A stretch of DNA of 57,484 nucleotides, taken from positions 1 through 57,484 of the forward strand of contig JAKBBU010000006.1 of assembly GCA_021808365.1 (NCBI GenBank), in the 5' to 3' direction. Made by a program: the position numbers and the translations under genes. The stretch's first letter is position 1. Each line of letters opens with the position of its first letter. The notes under the pieces are model-generated. The model did no database searches. It saw only the letters and a list, made by a program, of their open reading frames with translations, and had not been told where the DNA came from. Of this stretch, positions 25,485-33,727 are shown in pieces. The DNA comes from Pseudomonadota bacterium. Lineage in GTDB: Bacteria; Pseudomonadota; Gammaproteobacteria; JAKBBU01.

Positions 25485-26201
25485 ATGACACTCAGAGTTT
25501 CTCTCGAACCCTCATTTATTTTACACACACGGCCTTTTCGTAATACCAGTTTATTGTTAGAAATTTTCACTGAAAAACAAGGGCGAATCAGTGCCGTTGT
25601 TCGGGGCGCACAAGGGCCACGGTCAAAATTTCGAGGCCTTATGCAACCTTTCTTTCCGCTCTTATTAAGCTTTTCCGGGCGGGGTGAATTATTAACTATT
25701 ACCGATGCAGAAATGCACGGGCATTTTTTAACACCACCCAATCAGGCAATCTTAGGCGTATTTTATATTCATGAACTATTACTCCGTTTGGTGCATCGTT
25801 ATGATCCGCATCCTGATTTATTTCAGGCCTATTCATCTATGTTAGTGCATTTGACCGCGGGAAAACCCTTGGAAATTGAGTTGAGGCGTTTTGAAAAGCG
25901 GGTATTATCGGAATTAGGTTATGCGCTTTTATTAGATCAAGAAGCGGTTAAAAGAGTTCCCATTGAATCTGATTTATTTTATTACTTTCAGCCGGACATT
26001 GGTTTTATTGAAACAGATGTGATGATGGGAAGCGATGGTCCTTCAGTCTTTTTAGGTCAAAGTCTGCTTGATTTTCATCAAGAGGATTTTCAAAATCCGG
26101 CTTCATTAAAGGACGCAAAACGGCTCATGCGTCTTGCGCTTGCACCCTTGTTAGGAACGCGACCCTTAAAAAGCAGGGAATTATTGCTTCAGTTGAATTA
26201 A
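25485..26201 (+). CDS. recO: DNA repair protein RecO
   Basis: 238 residues, usual size. RecO works with RecF and RecR to load RecA on SSB-coated single strands. The N-terminal OB fold is visible as SFILHTRPFRNTSLLLEIFTEKQGRISAVVRGA (a family hallmark), followed by the helical C-terminal domain with YIHELLLRL and ELRRFEKRVLSELGYAL. No zinc-type cysteine cluster is present, as in many gammaproteobacterial RecO. AAAAGGAAAA precedes the ATG. The last bases overlap the stop of the convergent HPt gene by four bases. Confidence 0.95.
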   Translation: MTLRVSLEPSFILHTRPFRNTSLLLEIFTEKQGRISAVVRGAQGPRSKFRGLMQPFFPLLLSFSGRGELLTITDAEMHGHFLTPPNQAILGVFYIHELLLRLVHRYDPHPDLFQAYSSMLVHLTAGKPLEIELRRFEKRVLSELGYALLLDQEAVKRVPIESDLFYYFQPDIGFIETDVMMGSDGPSVFLGQSLLDFHQEDFQNPASLKDAKRLMRLALAPLLGTRPLKSRELLLQLN

Positions 26202-26563
26202 AAATCTTTCGCTAAAGCAGCAGGCGCTTCTTCTAATATTTGAACAATTTCTTGATCAAGTTGACGGAGCCTTGCTTCAATACCGATAAGCTGATAAGTG
26301 GCGAGTCGATCTTCAATGTCGATTAAGAGTGGTTTTAGTTTAGGTACACCACAATAACAGGTTCCGCCATAGATTTTATGGATCAATTCGCGCAATCCTC
26401 GAATATCCTTCATATCATAAGTTTTTGCAATTTCTTGCCGATTTTTAGGCAGTTCTTGTACGAGCAATTCCAACATTTCTCGCGCAAGGGCTCGATTACC
26501 ATTTGTTAATTGGAGAGCCAACTTCCAATCTATACTTTTTTCGGGCATTGTTGATTCATTCAC
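26198..26563 (-). CDS. Stand-alone HPt phosphotransfer protein (BarA-type)
   Basis: 121 residues forming a single HPt four-helix domain. The phosphorylatable His lies in LRELIHKIYGGTCYCGVPKLKPL (His about residue 64), a block that resembles the HPt domain at the C-terminus of BarA/GacS-type hybrid kinases. In Legionella the BarA-type kinase LetS works with LetA to control the switch to the transmissive phase. No kinase or receiver gene lies nearby. It is convergent with recO. It would shuttle phosphate between a hybrid kinase and a response regulator encoded elsewhere; which ones cannot be told here. Confidence 0.85.
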   Translation of the reverse strand: MNESTMPEKSIDWKLALQLTNGNRALAREMLELLVQELPKNRQEIAKTYDMKDIRGLRELIHKIYGGTCYCGVPKLKPLLIDIEDRLATYQLIGIEARLRQLDQEIVQILEEAPAALAKDF

Positions 26564-26629
26564 GATATAATTCTCCTTAACTTTTTAAGTTTATAGAGTA
26601 ACAAAATTTCAACCTCGAGCAAAGGATTT

Positions 26630-27625
26630 ATGAAGCAAATACCCAAGGCCGAGCTCCACTTACACCTCGAAGGTGCTGCAACACCTCGACTCATTAAGCA
26701 GCTAGCTCAGCGTCATCACAAGCTATTACCCAAGACGCTTTTTATCGACGATACGAGATTCAATTGGTCCTCTTTTTCAGGGGAAAATAAAACTAGCTTT
26801 TTGAATACTTACGATCTGGCGAGTTCTGTGATACGCACGTCAGAAGATTACTACGATGTGACCTATGAATATTTGACATCGGCGGCCCAAGAAGGAGTTA
26901 TTTATGCAGAAATGATGGCCTCACCTGATCACGCACGCCGTCAAGGATTGTCTTATTTGGGCATGTTGGAGGGGATTGCGCGTGCGATTGATGCGGCGCG
27001 GGAGCATGGCATTGAAGGGCGAGTGATCACGACCTGTGTGCGTCATTTTGGTGTTGAGGCATGTATTGCGGTAGCAGAAGAGGCGGTGCAGCATCCACAT
27101 CCCTATGTGGTCGGTTTTGGCATGGGTGGGGACGAATTATGCTTTCCACCGGCAGCGTTTGCTCGAGCTTTTTGGATTGCACATGATGAGGCAGGATTAG
27201 CCTGTACGGTTCATGCAGGAGAGATGGCAGGTCCCGCGTTTATTGCGGAAGCGATAAAAACTTTGCCTATTTCGCGGATTGGTCATGGTGTGCGAGCAAT
27301 TGAAGATCAGCGATTGTTGGATCTCATTATTGAGCAGGAGTTGACATTGGAGTGTTGTCCAACGAGTAATATCGTCCTCGGTATTTATCCGAGTTATCGT
27401 GAGCATCCCTTGCTTGCTTTGATTGAGGCCGGTGTAAAAGTAACTTTGAATTCAGATGATCCACCGTATTTTGGGACAACGGTGGGGCATGAATATGCGA
27501 TTGCGACAGCGCATTTTGGTTTGGATGAGGTTTTGTTGGGGGATATTACGCGCGTTGCAATTGAGAATAGTTTTGTGGATGCAAAGATGAAAAATCGGTT
27601 GTTGGAGAAAATTGCTTATCCATGA
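26630..27625 (+). CDS. add: Adenosine deaminase family protein
   Basis: 331 residues, normal length for the family. It hydrolyses adenosine (or adenine) to inosine (or hypoxanthine) and ammonia, in purine salvage. Metal ligands and catalytic residues are visible: HLHLEG (about residue 11), HAGE (about 195), the HG pair in IGHGVRA (about 219) and NSDDPPYFG (about 275). The sequence CCPTSNIVLGIYPSYREHPL sits where substrate specificity is set. Adenine deaminases of this fold are hard to separate from adenosine deaminases by eye, so the substrate is provisional. It is a single gene flanked by convergent neighbours downstream. Confidence 0.87.
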   Translation: MKQIPKAELHLHLEGAATPRLIKQLAQRHHKLLPKTLFIDDTRFNWSSFSGENKTSFLNTYDLASSVIRTSEDYYDVTYEYLTSAAQEGVIYAEMMASPDHARRQGLSYLGMLEGIARAIDAAREHGIEGRVITTCVRHFGVEACIAVAEEAVQHPHPYVVGFGMGGDELCFPPAAFARAFWIAHDEAGLACTVHAGEMAGPAFIAEAIKTLPISRIGHGVRAIEDQRLLDLIIEQELTLECCPTSNIVLGIYPSYREHPLLALIEAGVKVTLNSDDPPYFGTTVGHEYAIATAHFGLDEVLLGDITRVAIENSFVDAKMKNRLLEKIAYP

Positions 27626-27633
27626 GTTTGTGG

Positions 27634-28548
27634 TTAATCAGATAGAGTCAATGTTAAATTTTGGGCGTGGCCAGCGACAATCGTAATGGGCTGATAGGTT
27701 GCGGAACCTGCATAGGTGACAGTAATCACATAATTGCCGGGCTCTAATTGAAAGTGTGGCGTGGCTTGATTGGAGTATTGCAAAATAGTAGGTTCGGTGC
27801 CCGGTAAGCTGGAGGGCCGTGTGATCCACCAGCGAACATTTTGAGTGAGTGGGTTACCGGTTTGTTTTGACATCGCTTTTAAATTGACGCTGCCATAGCC
27901 CGAGTTGGCTTGGATGGGGTCGAGGATCGTTGATAATTGTGTGGTCAAGTCATGATGGTTTTGAATGGCTATAAATTGGCCGTTGAAGATCTTGGCCATG
28001 CATTGAAATCCTTGAGTTTGAGTCGGTGTTAGGCCATAGGCGAGAGTGTAGACTTTAAATTCAGCATCGATGATATTTGTTGAATTTTGTGCCAGTTGGC
28101 AGAGATTGGGGGAGCAGATTGGATCAAACGTAGCAATCATGAGTACAGCGTTGAGCGGGATTTGAACGAGGGCTGGGAGTGCTTGTTTGAGTGCGCCTGC
28201 GAGCGGTGTAGTTGAGGAGGATGGGATAGGGTTGAGCAGGTTTTTGAGGGCTGTTGGATCGGCATCTGCACCTGCGACAAAAATATTAGTGACGCGGCAG
28301 TTTTTGTGATCGGAGGAGAGAAATTGGTTAACGCCGAGAGCTAAATTTTCAGTGCGGCGGCTGATGAGATCGTTGAGGATGGTTTGCGTTTCAAGTGTTT
28401 TGTTCTGTGCATTTTGAACGGTAGGTACGCCGATGATGAGTAGGATGCGTTGGGGATTTGCATTTGTATTGGGCGCCGTTGCCTGGGCTGCAAAGGCGCT
28501 GCCAAACAGGAATAAGGTTAAACAAAGTAGAATGTTGAGGGGACGCAT
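27634..28548 (-). CDS. Secreted protein, von Willebrand A-like with C-terminal beta domain
   Basis: 304 residues from the ATG at 28548, chosen because GGGG lies at good spacing and a signal peptide follows at once (MRPLNILLCL to about Ala-Phe-Ala-Ala). The middle (about 35-200) begins RILLIIGVPTVQNAQ and alternates strands and helices like a von Willebrand A fold (for example LNAVLMIATFDPICSP), but no clean MIDAS Asp-x-Ser-x-Ser is seen. The C-terminal 70 residues, with FQLEPGNYVITVTYAGSATY, look like a carboxypeptidase-regulatory/SpaA-type beta sandwich. It follows the polysaccharide deacetylase with start and stop almost touching, so the pair is co-expressed. Function unknown; an envelope role is inferred. 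Confidence 0.7.
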   Translation of the reverse strand: MRPLNILLCLTLFLFGSAFAAQATAPNTNANPQRILLIIGVPTVQNAQNKTLETQTILNDLISRRTENLALGVNQFLSSDHKNCRVTNIFVAGADADPTALKNLLNPIPSSSTTPLAGALKQALPALVQIPLNAVLMIATFDPICSPNLCQLAQNSTNIIDAEFKVYTLAYGLTPTQTQGFQCMAKIFNGQFIAIQNHHDLTTQLSTILDPIQANSGYGSVNLKAMSKQTGNPLTQNVRWWITRPSSLPGTEPTILQYSNQATPHFQLEPGNYVITVTYAGSATYQPITIVAGHAQNLTLTLSD

Positions 28549-28556
28549 CATTACCC

Positions 28557-29213
28557 CTATTGGTAGCAAATCTGACTAAAGCCTATTCCTCTGGATTTGT
28601 AGTATTCAATGATCTGAGGTAGGGCATCGACAGTTTGTTGGCGTGGGCCGCCATCGTGCATCAGGATCACTGAACCTGGGCCTGCTTTCTTCGTGACCCA
28701 GGCGACGAGTTTATCAGTACCACGTCGTTCATAGTCGAAGGAGTTGAGATCCCAGTTGATGACTTGTAGGCCATTTGCAGCAGCAACGGCTTTGACTTGT
28801 TTGTTGTAGGCGCCATAAGGTGGTCTGAGACAGACGGGTTCTTTTCCTGTGAGCTGTTTGATGATTTTATTGGTGCCTCCAATTTGGTATTGGAGTTGTT
28901 GTTCATTGAGGCGTGTGAGCATGGGGTGGGTCATGGAGTGATTTTCGATATTGTGGCCGTCGGCGAGGATGGCTTTGATGAGATCAGGATATTGCTTGGC
29001 ATTGCCGCCGAGGACAAAGAAGGTTGCCTTGATGTTGTATTTTTTAAGGACAGCGAGGACTTTTTTGGTGTAATTGATGTCGGGGCCATCATCGAAGGTG
29101 AGGGCGACGGTGTTTTTTGCAGGTTTGAGGTGGTAGGGGTCGTTAGCGTTAGCTGCTTGGGCGATACCCATGGAGCAGAGGAGGAGAGTGAGTAGGGTTA
29201 GAATTCGTTTCAT
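28557..29213 (-). CDS. Secreted polysaccharide deacetylase (NodB homology domain)
   Basis: 218 residues. A signal peptide (MKRILTLLTLLLCSMGIAQA) leads to a complete NodB domain: VALTFDDGPD (catalytic Asp and metal-binding Asp), HSMTHP (metal-binding His pair), LRPPYGAYN, and a C-terminal VILMHDGG with the catalytic His. Such enzymes remove N-acetyl groups from peptidoglycan or surface polysaccharides. GGAG precedes the ATG. The gene is immediately upstream of the secreted von Willebrand-like protein. The exact glycan is not predictable. In a host-associated bacterium, deacetylation could blunt lysozyme, which is inference. Confidence 0.92.
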   Translation of the reverse strand: MKRILTLLTLLLCSMGIAQAANANDPYHLKPAKNTVALTFDDGPDINYTKKVLAVLKKYNIKATFFVLGGNAKQYPDLIKAILADGHNIENHSMTHPMLTRLNEQQLQYQIGGTNKIIKQLTGKEPVCLRPPYGAYNKQVKAVAAANGLQVINWDLNSFDYERRGTDKLVAWVTKKAGPGSVILMHDGGPRQQTVDALPQIIEYYKSRGIGFSQICYQ

Positions 29214-29268
29214 TGTAGGACTCCATGATAAGATAGAAATAGATTAGCGCATTTTACGAGGAAAGCCA

Positions 29269-30174
29269 ATGTGGTTTAAACAAGTACAAGTTTTTGAATT
29301 TGAAGGCGACTTACCTCATTCTGCAGAGGATTGGGTTCTGCAATTAACACCGATGTTATTTGAGCCTGGTTTGCCAACATCTCTGATTAATGTGGGTTGG
29401 GTGACGCCTGTTGATGAAGATGAAGCACCGTTAACGCGTTCGATTAATGGGTACACGATGTTGTGTGCGCAAGTTGAAGAGAAAATTTTACCTGCATCCG
29501 TGGTTCGTGATGCGCTTGAGCTCGAAGTAAAAAAAATTCAACGAGAAGAAGGGCGAAAGGTTCGATCAAAAGAAAAGTTGGATTTAAAAGATGAAGTGAT
29601 TTTAACGTTGTTACCTCGGGCATTTAGTCGATTGACGCGTGTTTATGGTTTTGTAGATGCAAGGAATCATTGGTTGGTATTGGGGACGAATAATCCGAAA
29701 AAAACAGAGAATTTTTTGGCTTTATTTAAAAAGTCGGTGTTGGAAAATATTAAACCGCTGACTTTCAAACGGATCCCAGCATTGTTGACGGAGTGGTTAA
29801 AAAACAAGGATTATCCAAAAGATTTTTCAATTGAAAAAGCCTGTTTAATGCGTGATCCGCAGGAAAAAAGTCGCACGATTCGTTGCCAGGAGCAAGATTT
29901 ATTTTTTGGTGGTATTCAATCCTTATTGAAAGCGGGTTGTGAAGTTCAGCAATTAGCTCTGTGTTGGCAGGATCAAATTCGATTTACATTATTGGAAAAT
30001 GGTTCTTTGCGGGGCTTACAATTTGACAATGAGATTGTTGCGCAGGCAAGCGATTTGGAAGGTGAAAGTCGGCAGCAGCAATTTGATGCAGATTTTTTAA
30101 TCATGACCGAGGCATTAGCAGGTTTATTGAAAGATGTTTTGTCGCTTTTCTTGGCGCAGGAGGAAGTGGCGTAA
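29269..30174 (+). CDS. rdgC: Recombination-associated protein RdgC
   Basis: 301 residues, the usual RdgC size (about 300). The N-terminus MWFKQVQVFEF is characteristic, as are the MLCAQVEEKILPASVVRDAL block and the C-terminal FDADFLIMTEALAGLLKDVL. RdgC forms a DNA-encircling dimeric ring and limits RecA loading. AGGAAAG precedes the ATG. It is divergent from the deacetylase pair and convergent with the 607-residue gene, whose stop lies 17 bp away in a GC-rich stretch of repeated GCGGCGCC motifs. Confidence 0.95.
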   Translation: MWFKQVQVFEFEGDLPHSAEDWVLQLTPMLFEPGLPTSLINVGWVTPVDEDEAPLTRSINGYTMLCAQVEEKILPASVVRDALELEVKKIQREEGRKVRSKEKLDLKDEVILTLLPRAFSRLTRVYGFVDARNHWLVLGTNNPKKTENFLALFKKSVLENIKPLTFKRIPALLTEWLKNKDYPKDFSIEKACLMRDPQEKSRTIRCQEQDLFFGGIQSLLKAGCEVQQLALCWQDQIRFTLLENGSLRGLQFDNEIVAQASDLEGESRQQQFDADFLIMTEALAGLLKDVLSLFLAQEEVA

Positions 30175-30190
30175 GCCGTGAGCGGCGCCC

Positions 30191-32014
30191 CTACCGCTGC
30201 GGAGCGGCGCCGCCTCCGCCTACACCACCTTGAGGTCCGCCCGGTGCTTCACCAGGAACTGGTGGAAGTTCAGGCACAATAGCTCCTGCAAGGTGCTGTT
30301 TTTCTTGTTCGGGTGTTGTAATACCCAAGGCTATTGCAGCTTTCGTGAAGATGTTTTCTTCACCTTTTTTCGGTGGGCCTTCTTGATGATAGATGGCTTT
30401 GTTATTGTCGTGTTCGTTGTCAAAACTTTCCAGAGCGTTTACGACAGCGGCGGATCCAGGTTGATTATTAATTTCCTCTGCTCGGGATTTAATGTCCTGC
30501 AATGTGGCAAGGGCTTCCTCTTTTTGTCCATCGGTTAGAGCTTGATTAGCATTGATGCTTGCAGTGAGCTGCTCGATGGTGTTTTCTAAATGTTGAGCGT
30601 TTAGAGCATCCGGTGGGAGTGTGCTCAAACCTTGGTAAAGATTGTGAAGTGGATTCTGTTGATCTTCCTGGACGTTTTGCATCTCTTGGTCGAGCAGCTT
30701 ATCGGGCAAGGCAGTAATGCGATGACTGAGTTCTTTTAGTTGAGCATCCCTTTCCAACTTTTCTACATCAGTCAACTCTTGAGCCCCCAAGGGGTCGTGG
30801 GTTCGCATTTGGCCTGTGCGGGGATCAACAAGCCTATCCAGTTCAGTACGTATATCTGCTATTTCAGTTGTCAGTTCGTTTCGTAGTGAATTATCATGAA
30901 TGTTTTGTAGGTTAATAGCTTCCAAAGCGTTCACAGCCTTAAGAACTTCTTCTGGACTTTCTCGGACAGCCTGTGGAGAATCTTTCAAAGCCTGTGTTAC
31001 ATTTTCTATCTGCGCTAAATCCCCCTGTAACCCTTGCTCTCGAAGTTGAAAGGGCAATGTTTGAAGGTCTATAAGCACTTTGGCTCGCTCATTTGAGGCC
31101 ACAGCTGATGCTTGATTATAGGTTTCAACAAACGATCCTGATTGATGAGTCACAAAGGAATCAATGAGGCTGGGCGAGACTCCTGCATCTTTAGCTTCTG
31201 CGTAGAGAAGAGCTTGGAATTTAGGATTATTTATAAGTTGGCCATCGGCTGTAAATACTTTCTCGTTCTCAGGAACGTTATTATCGCGCTCAAAATTTCT
31301 TCGCGCATCCAATCTATCCCTCATTCCAATTTCCAGTCTTGATTCCATGTAGGCTTGTTCACAGATGGCTTTAAATTCTGCGGGGTTTTCTTTTATATAG
31401 GCTTGAATTTCCTCAGTACTTTTTAAATTTAGTCCCTTGGGGGGAGAGTCCTGCAGGGCATGGAATATTTTTTCATTGCTCAGGCGATTCACAGCAAAAA
31501 CTCTCTCTTGTTCGTCAGGAGTCAGCTGTTGAAACTCAATGAGGGATTTCATGTGTTCTTCGTACAGGGTGCTCATTTTCTCAGCACTGAGTTCCTTTGC
31601 ATATTCATATCCATATTTTACAATAGGCCAAACGACCATCCCCAACTGGCATAGTCTGTAGAGCCCTCTTCCAAAAACTCGGCCGCTTTTAAGTCTACTG
31701 AGTGCATAATTTTTTAAGTTTGTTCTGAACTCCTTTTTAGCATCTTTCCATCCACTGCCTTCAGCCTTGATGATTTGCTGACTGGCGTCTTCTTTATTTT
31801 GGGGAGGTTGGGCTGCTGCAGGTTCTTGCTGTTGTTCACCTTCGGCAAGCCGTCGTTGTGCTTCTGCTTCCGCTACGCGCCGTTCTTCAGCAAGCCGCCG
31901 TTGTCGCTCTTGTTCTCTTTCTTCAAGGAAGCGTCTGCGTTGTTGTTCTTGTGGTGATACTACTTGTTCTTCAACGTTTTCGTTAATAATAATATTGTCG
32001 TGTTCGTCAACCAT
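30191..32014 (-). CDS. Unrecognised 607-residue coiled-coil protein
   Basis: No family recognised. AAGAGG precedes the ATG. The first 90 residues are highly charged and Gln/Glu/Arg-rich (REQERQRRLAEERR) and should form a long coiled coil. Around residues 110-145 is a basic, partly hydrophobic stretch, GRGLYRLCQLGMVVWPIVKYGYEY, possibly an amphipathic or single membrane-associated helix. The remainder (150-560) is helical and Gln/Glu/Asn/Leu-rich. The tail is Pro/Gly-rich (GAPGGPQGGVGGGGAAPQR). No signal peptide is present. Composition, size and lack of homologues would fit a Dot/Icm effector, but nothing here proves it. Both neighbours are conserved DNA-binding genes unrelated to it. Confidence 0.75.
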   Translation of the reverse strand: MVDEHDNIIINENVEEQVVSPQEQQRRRFLEEREQERQRRLAEERRVAEAEAQRRLAEGEQQQEPAAAQPPQNKEDASQQIIKAEGSGWKDAKKEFRTNLKNYALSRLKSGRVFGRGLYRLCQLGMVVWPIVKYGYEYAKELSAEKMSTLYEEHMKSLIEFQQLTPDEQERVFAVNRLSNEKIFHALQDSPPKGLNLKSTEEIQAYIKENPAEFKAICEQAYMESRLEIGMRDRLDARRNFERDNNVPENEKVFTADGQLINNPKFQALLYAEAKDAGVSPSLIDSFVTHQSGSFVETYNQASAVASNERAKVLIDLQTLPFQLREQGLQGDLAQIENVTQALKDSPQAVRESPEEVLKAVNALEAINLQNIHDNSLRNELTTEIADIRTELDRLVDPRTGQMRTHDPLGAQELTDVEKLERDAQLKELSHRITALPDKLLDQEMQNVQEDQQNPLHNLYQGLSTLPPDALNAQHLENTIEQLTASINANQALTDGQKEEALATLQDIKSRAEEINNQPGSAAVVNALESFDNEHDNNKAIYHQEGPPKKGEENIFTKAAIALGITTPEQEKQHLAGAIVPELPPVPGEAPGGPQGGVGGGGAAPQR

Positions 32015-32176
32015 AAAATACCTCTTAAGATTTCTGCCTATTTTTAAAAAGGGCCAGGGGGTGGCTTTTGGGGCAGAAGGAATGTTGGGAAGGGGGGAAA
32101 TTTAGGTTATTATAGCAGACTAGCAGGGGAAATGCAAATAAAAAGAGCAGATTGGGGAGGGAATCATTCAAACAGT

Positions 32177-32223
32177 GTAGGTTGGGTTACGGCGGCCTTT
32201 AGGCCGAACGTAACCCAACCTAC
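32177..32223. repeat. GTAGGTTGGGTTA palindrome, copy downstream of the HU-like gene
   Basis: Perfect 15-bp arms GTAGGTTGGGTTACG (32177-32191) and its complement (32209-32223) flank a loop that itself contains GGCCTTTAGGCC. It lies 13 bp beyond the stop of the HU-like gene and may act as its transcript end. It is one of five family members in the window. Confidence 0.9.
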
Positions 32224-32236
32224 TAAGACTACAAGA

Positions 32237-32644
32237 TTAAAGAACCATTTCTTTGAGTTTCTTCAAAGGACGGATTTTCACAACATTACGTGCAGGCTTG
32301 GCTTTGAACATTGTTTCTTCGCCATTGAAAGGATTGATCCCTTTGCGAGCCTTTGTCGCAGGTTTGCGAACGATTTTGATCTTGCAAAGGCCTGGGATGG
32401 TGAATTCACCCACGCCACGCTTTTGAACAGAGCGTTCAATGATGGAGTGCAACTCATCGAAAACGCCAGAAATTTGTTTTCTGCTGAGTTCAGTGGATTC
32501 TGCGATCATACTGAAAATTTCGCTCTTGCGTAATTTATCGGTGATCGCAGCGTTTGAACGAGCGGGTTTAGCCACACGTTTTGTTGCCGTTTTCTTTACC
32601 GCAGTTTTGGACTTGCTTTTCGCAGCCACTTTTTTTACAGCCAT
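32237..32644 (-). CDS. HU/IHF-family DNA-binding protein with Lys-rich N-terminal tail
   Basis: 135 residues. About 35 N-terminal residues are Lys/Ala/Thr-rich, like histone H1 tails (VKKVAAKSKSKTAVKKTATK). The rest is an HU/IHF fold with LRKSEIFSMIAESTELSRKQISGVFDEL and the beta-arm region GEFTIPGLCKIKIVRKPATKARKGINPF; the Asn-Pro-Phe/Asn-Pro-x motif is present. The arm carries Arg and Lys residues for minor-groove contact. It should compact or bend DNA. Tailed HU proteins are known in several bacteria, including intracellular ones. GAGG lies upstream of the ATG. It is larger than standard HU (about 90) because of the tail alone. Confidence 0.9.
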   Translation of the reverse strand: MAVKKVAAKSKSKTAVKKTATKRVAKPARSNAAITDKLRKSEIFSMIAESTELSRKQISGVFDELHSIIERSVQKRGVGEFTIPGLCKIKIVRKPATKARKGINPFNGEETMFKAKPARNVVKIRPLKKLKEMVL

Positions 32645-32812
32645 AATTTAAAACCTCATCTAAATTGTAGAAAAACCCCACTAAAAAAGCAGAGCATGGC
32701 CAATCTTACAATAAAACAAATAAATTGCAGCAAAAATTTGATGTTTTTGTGATTTTTTATTAAAAAGGGCTGTTTTCTGTAGTAAGGATGAGGAAAAAGG
32801 TGGTTTTTGGCC

Positions 32813-33604
32813 TTACTCTTCCCTCAACGTCTCCAAATTTTTAAAATCCCAGAGCGAATGATCCATCAATTGGCTGGGTTTGACCGCACTTAAGGCATGT
32901 AAAATATTACTTGGAATCTTTGGGTTTTCTGCTGCTAATTGTTGGATCAAGGTTTTTGTTCGTTTTCGAGCCAAATTCTCTTGTGACCCGCACAAGGTAC
33001 ACGGAATAATAGGAAATTCGCGCAGAGCAGCGTATTGTTGAATATCAGCTTCCTGACAATAGGCTAAGGGTCTGATCAGAATATGACGCTTATCGTCAGA
33101 TAATAATTTAGGTGGCATGGAGCGGATCTCGCCATTGTAAAGCACGGCCATCAACAGCGAGGTGATCAAATCATCGCGGTGGTGGCCGAGGGCGATTTTA
33201 TTAAACCCATGATCCGCAGCGTAACGGTAAATATTCCCACGGCGCAAGCGCGAGCATAATGAACAATACGTTTGACCTTCGGGTATCTTTTGTTTGACGA
33301 CGGAATACGTATCGCGTTTGAGGATTTCATAGGGTACGTGATGTTGCTCATACCAAGCACGTAGGGCAGTATCATCCCAGCCAGGTTGTGATTGGTCTAA
33401 AGTAAACGCAAAAAGCTCAAATTTTTGCCGCGAGCGTTGTTGAAGTTTTCGTAAAATATCAAGCATTGTAAAAGAATCTTTTCCGCCTGATACACACACT
33501 AACACGCGATCCGAGGATTGGATCATGTTGTAATCGCTGATCGCCATACCCATGTAGTGGCGGAGTTTTTCTTCGTAGTCGTCGAGTTTTTTTTCTTTTG
33601 ACAT
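32813..33604 (-). CDS. ttcA: tRNA 2-thiocytidine biosynthesis protein TtcA
   Basis: 263 residues. TtcA thiolates cytidine 32 of certain tRNAs using ATP and a [4Fe-4S] cluster. The PP-loop is SGGKDS (residues 39-44). Two Cys-x-x-Cys pairs that hold the cluster are CSLC (114-117) and CTLC (202-205). The [28 protein letters not shown] block is typical. AGGT precedes the ATG. It stands alone on the minus strand; two facing copies of the GTAGGTTGGGTTA palindrome fill the gap upstream. Confidence 0.96.
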   Translation of the reverse strand: MSKEKKLDDYEEKLRHYMGMAISDYNMIQSSDRVLVCVSGGKDSFTMLDILRKLQQRSRQKFELFAFTLDQSQPGWDDTALRAWYEQHHVPYEILKRDTYSVVKQKIPEGQTYCSLCSRLRRGNIYRYAADHGFNKIALGHHRDDLITSLLMAVLYNGEIRSMPPKLLSDDKRHILIRPLAYCQEADIQQYAALREFPIIPCTLCGSQENLARKRTKTLIQQLAAENPKIPSNILHALSAVKPSQLMDHSLWDFKNLETLREE

Positions 33605-33623
33605 TTAATAACCTAAATGGGTC

Positions 33624-33719
33624 TGTTGGGTTACGCACGCCCTTCGGGCTCTGCTAACCCAACCTACTAAATTGGTGTAGGTTGGGTTAGCACGGCCAAA
33701 GGCCGAGCGTAACCCAACA
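33624..33719. repeat. Two tandem GTAGGTTGGGTTA palindromes between the MFS gene and ttcA
   Basis: Copy one spans 33624-33667 (TGTTGGGTTACGC to GCTAACCCAACCTAC, loop CCCTTCGGG). Copy two spans 33677-33719 (GTAGGTTGGGTTAGC to GCGTAACCCAACA, loop GGCCAAAGGCC). They face in opposite orders, so the pair can also fold into one larger structure. They lie downstream of the MFS gene and upstream of ttcA on the minus strand. Confidence 0.85.
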
Positions 33720-33727
33720 CACAACCT

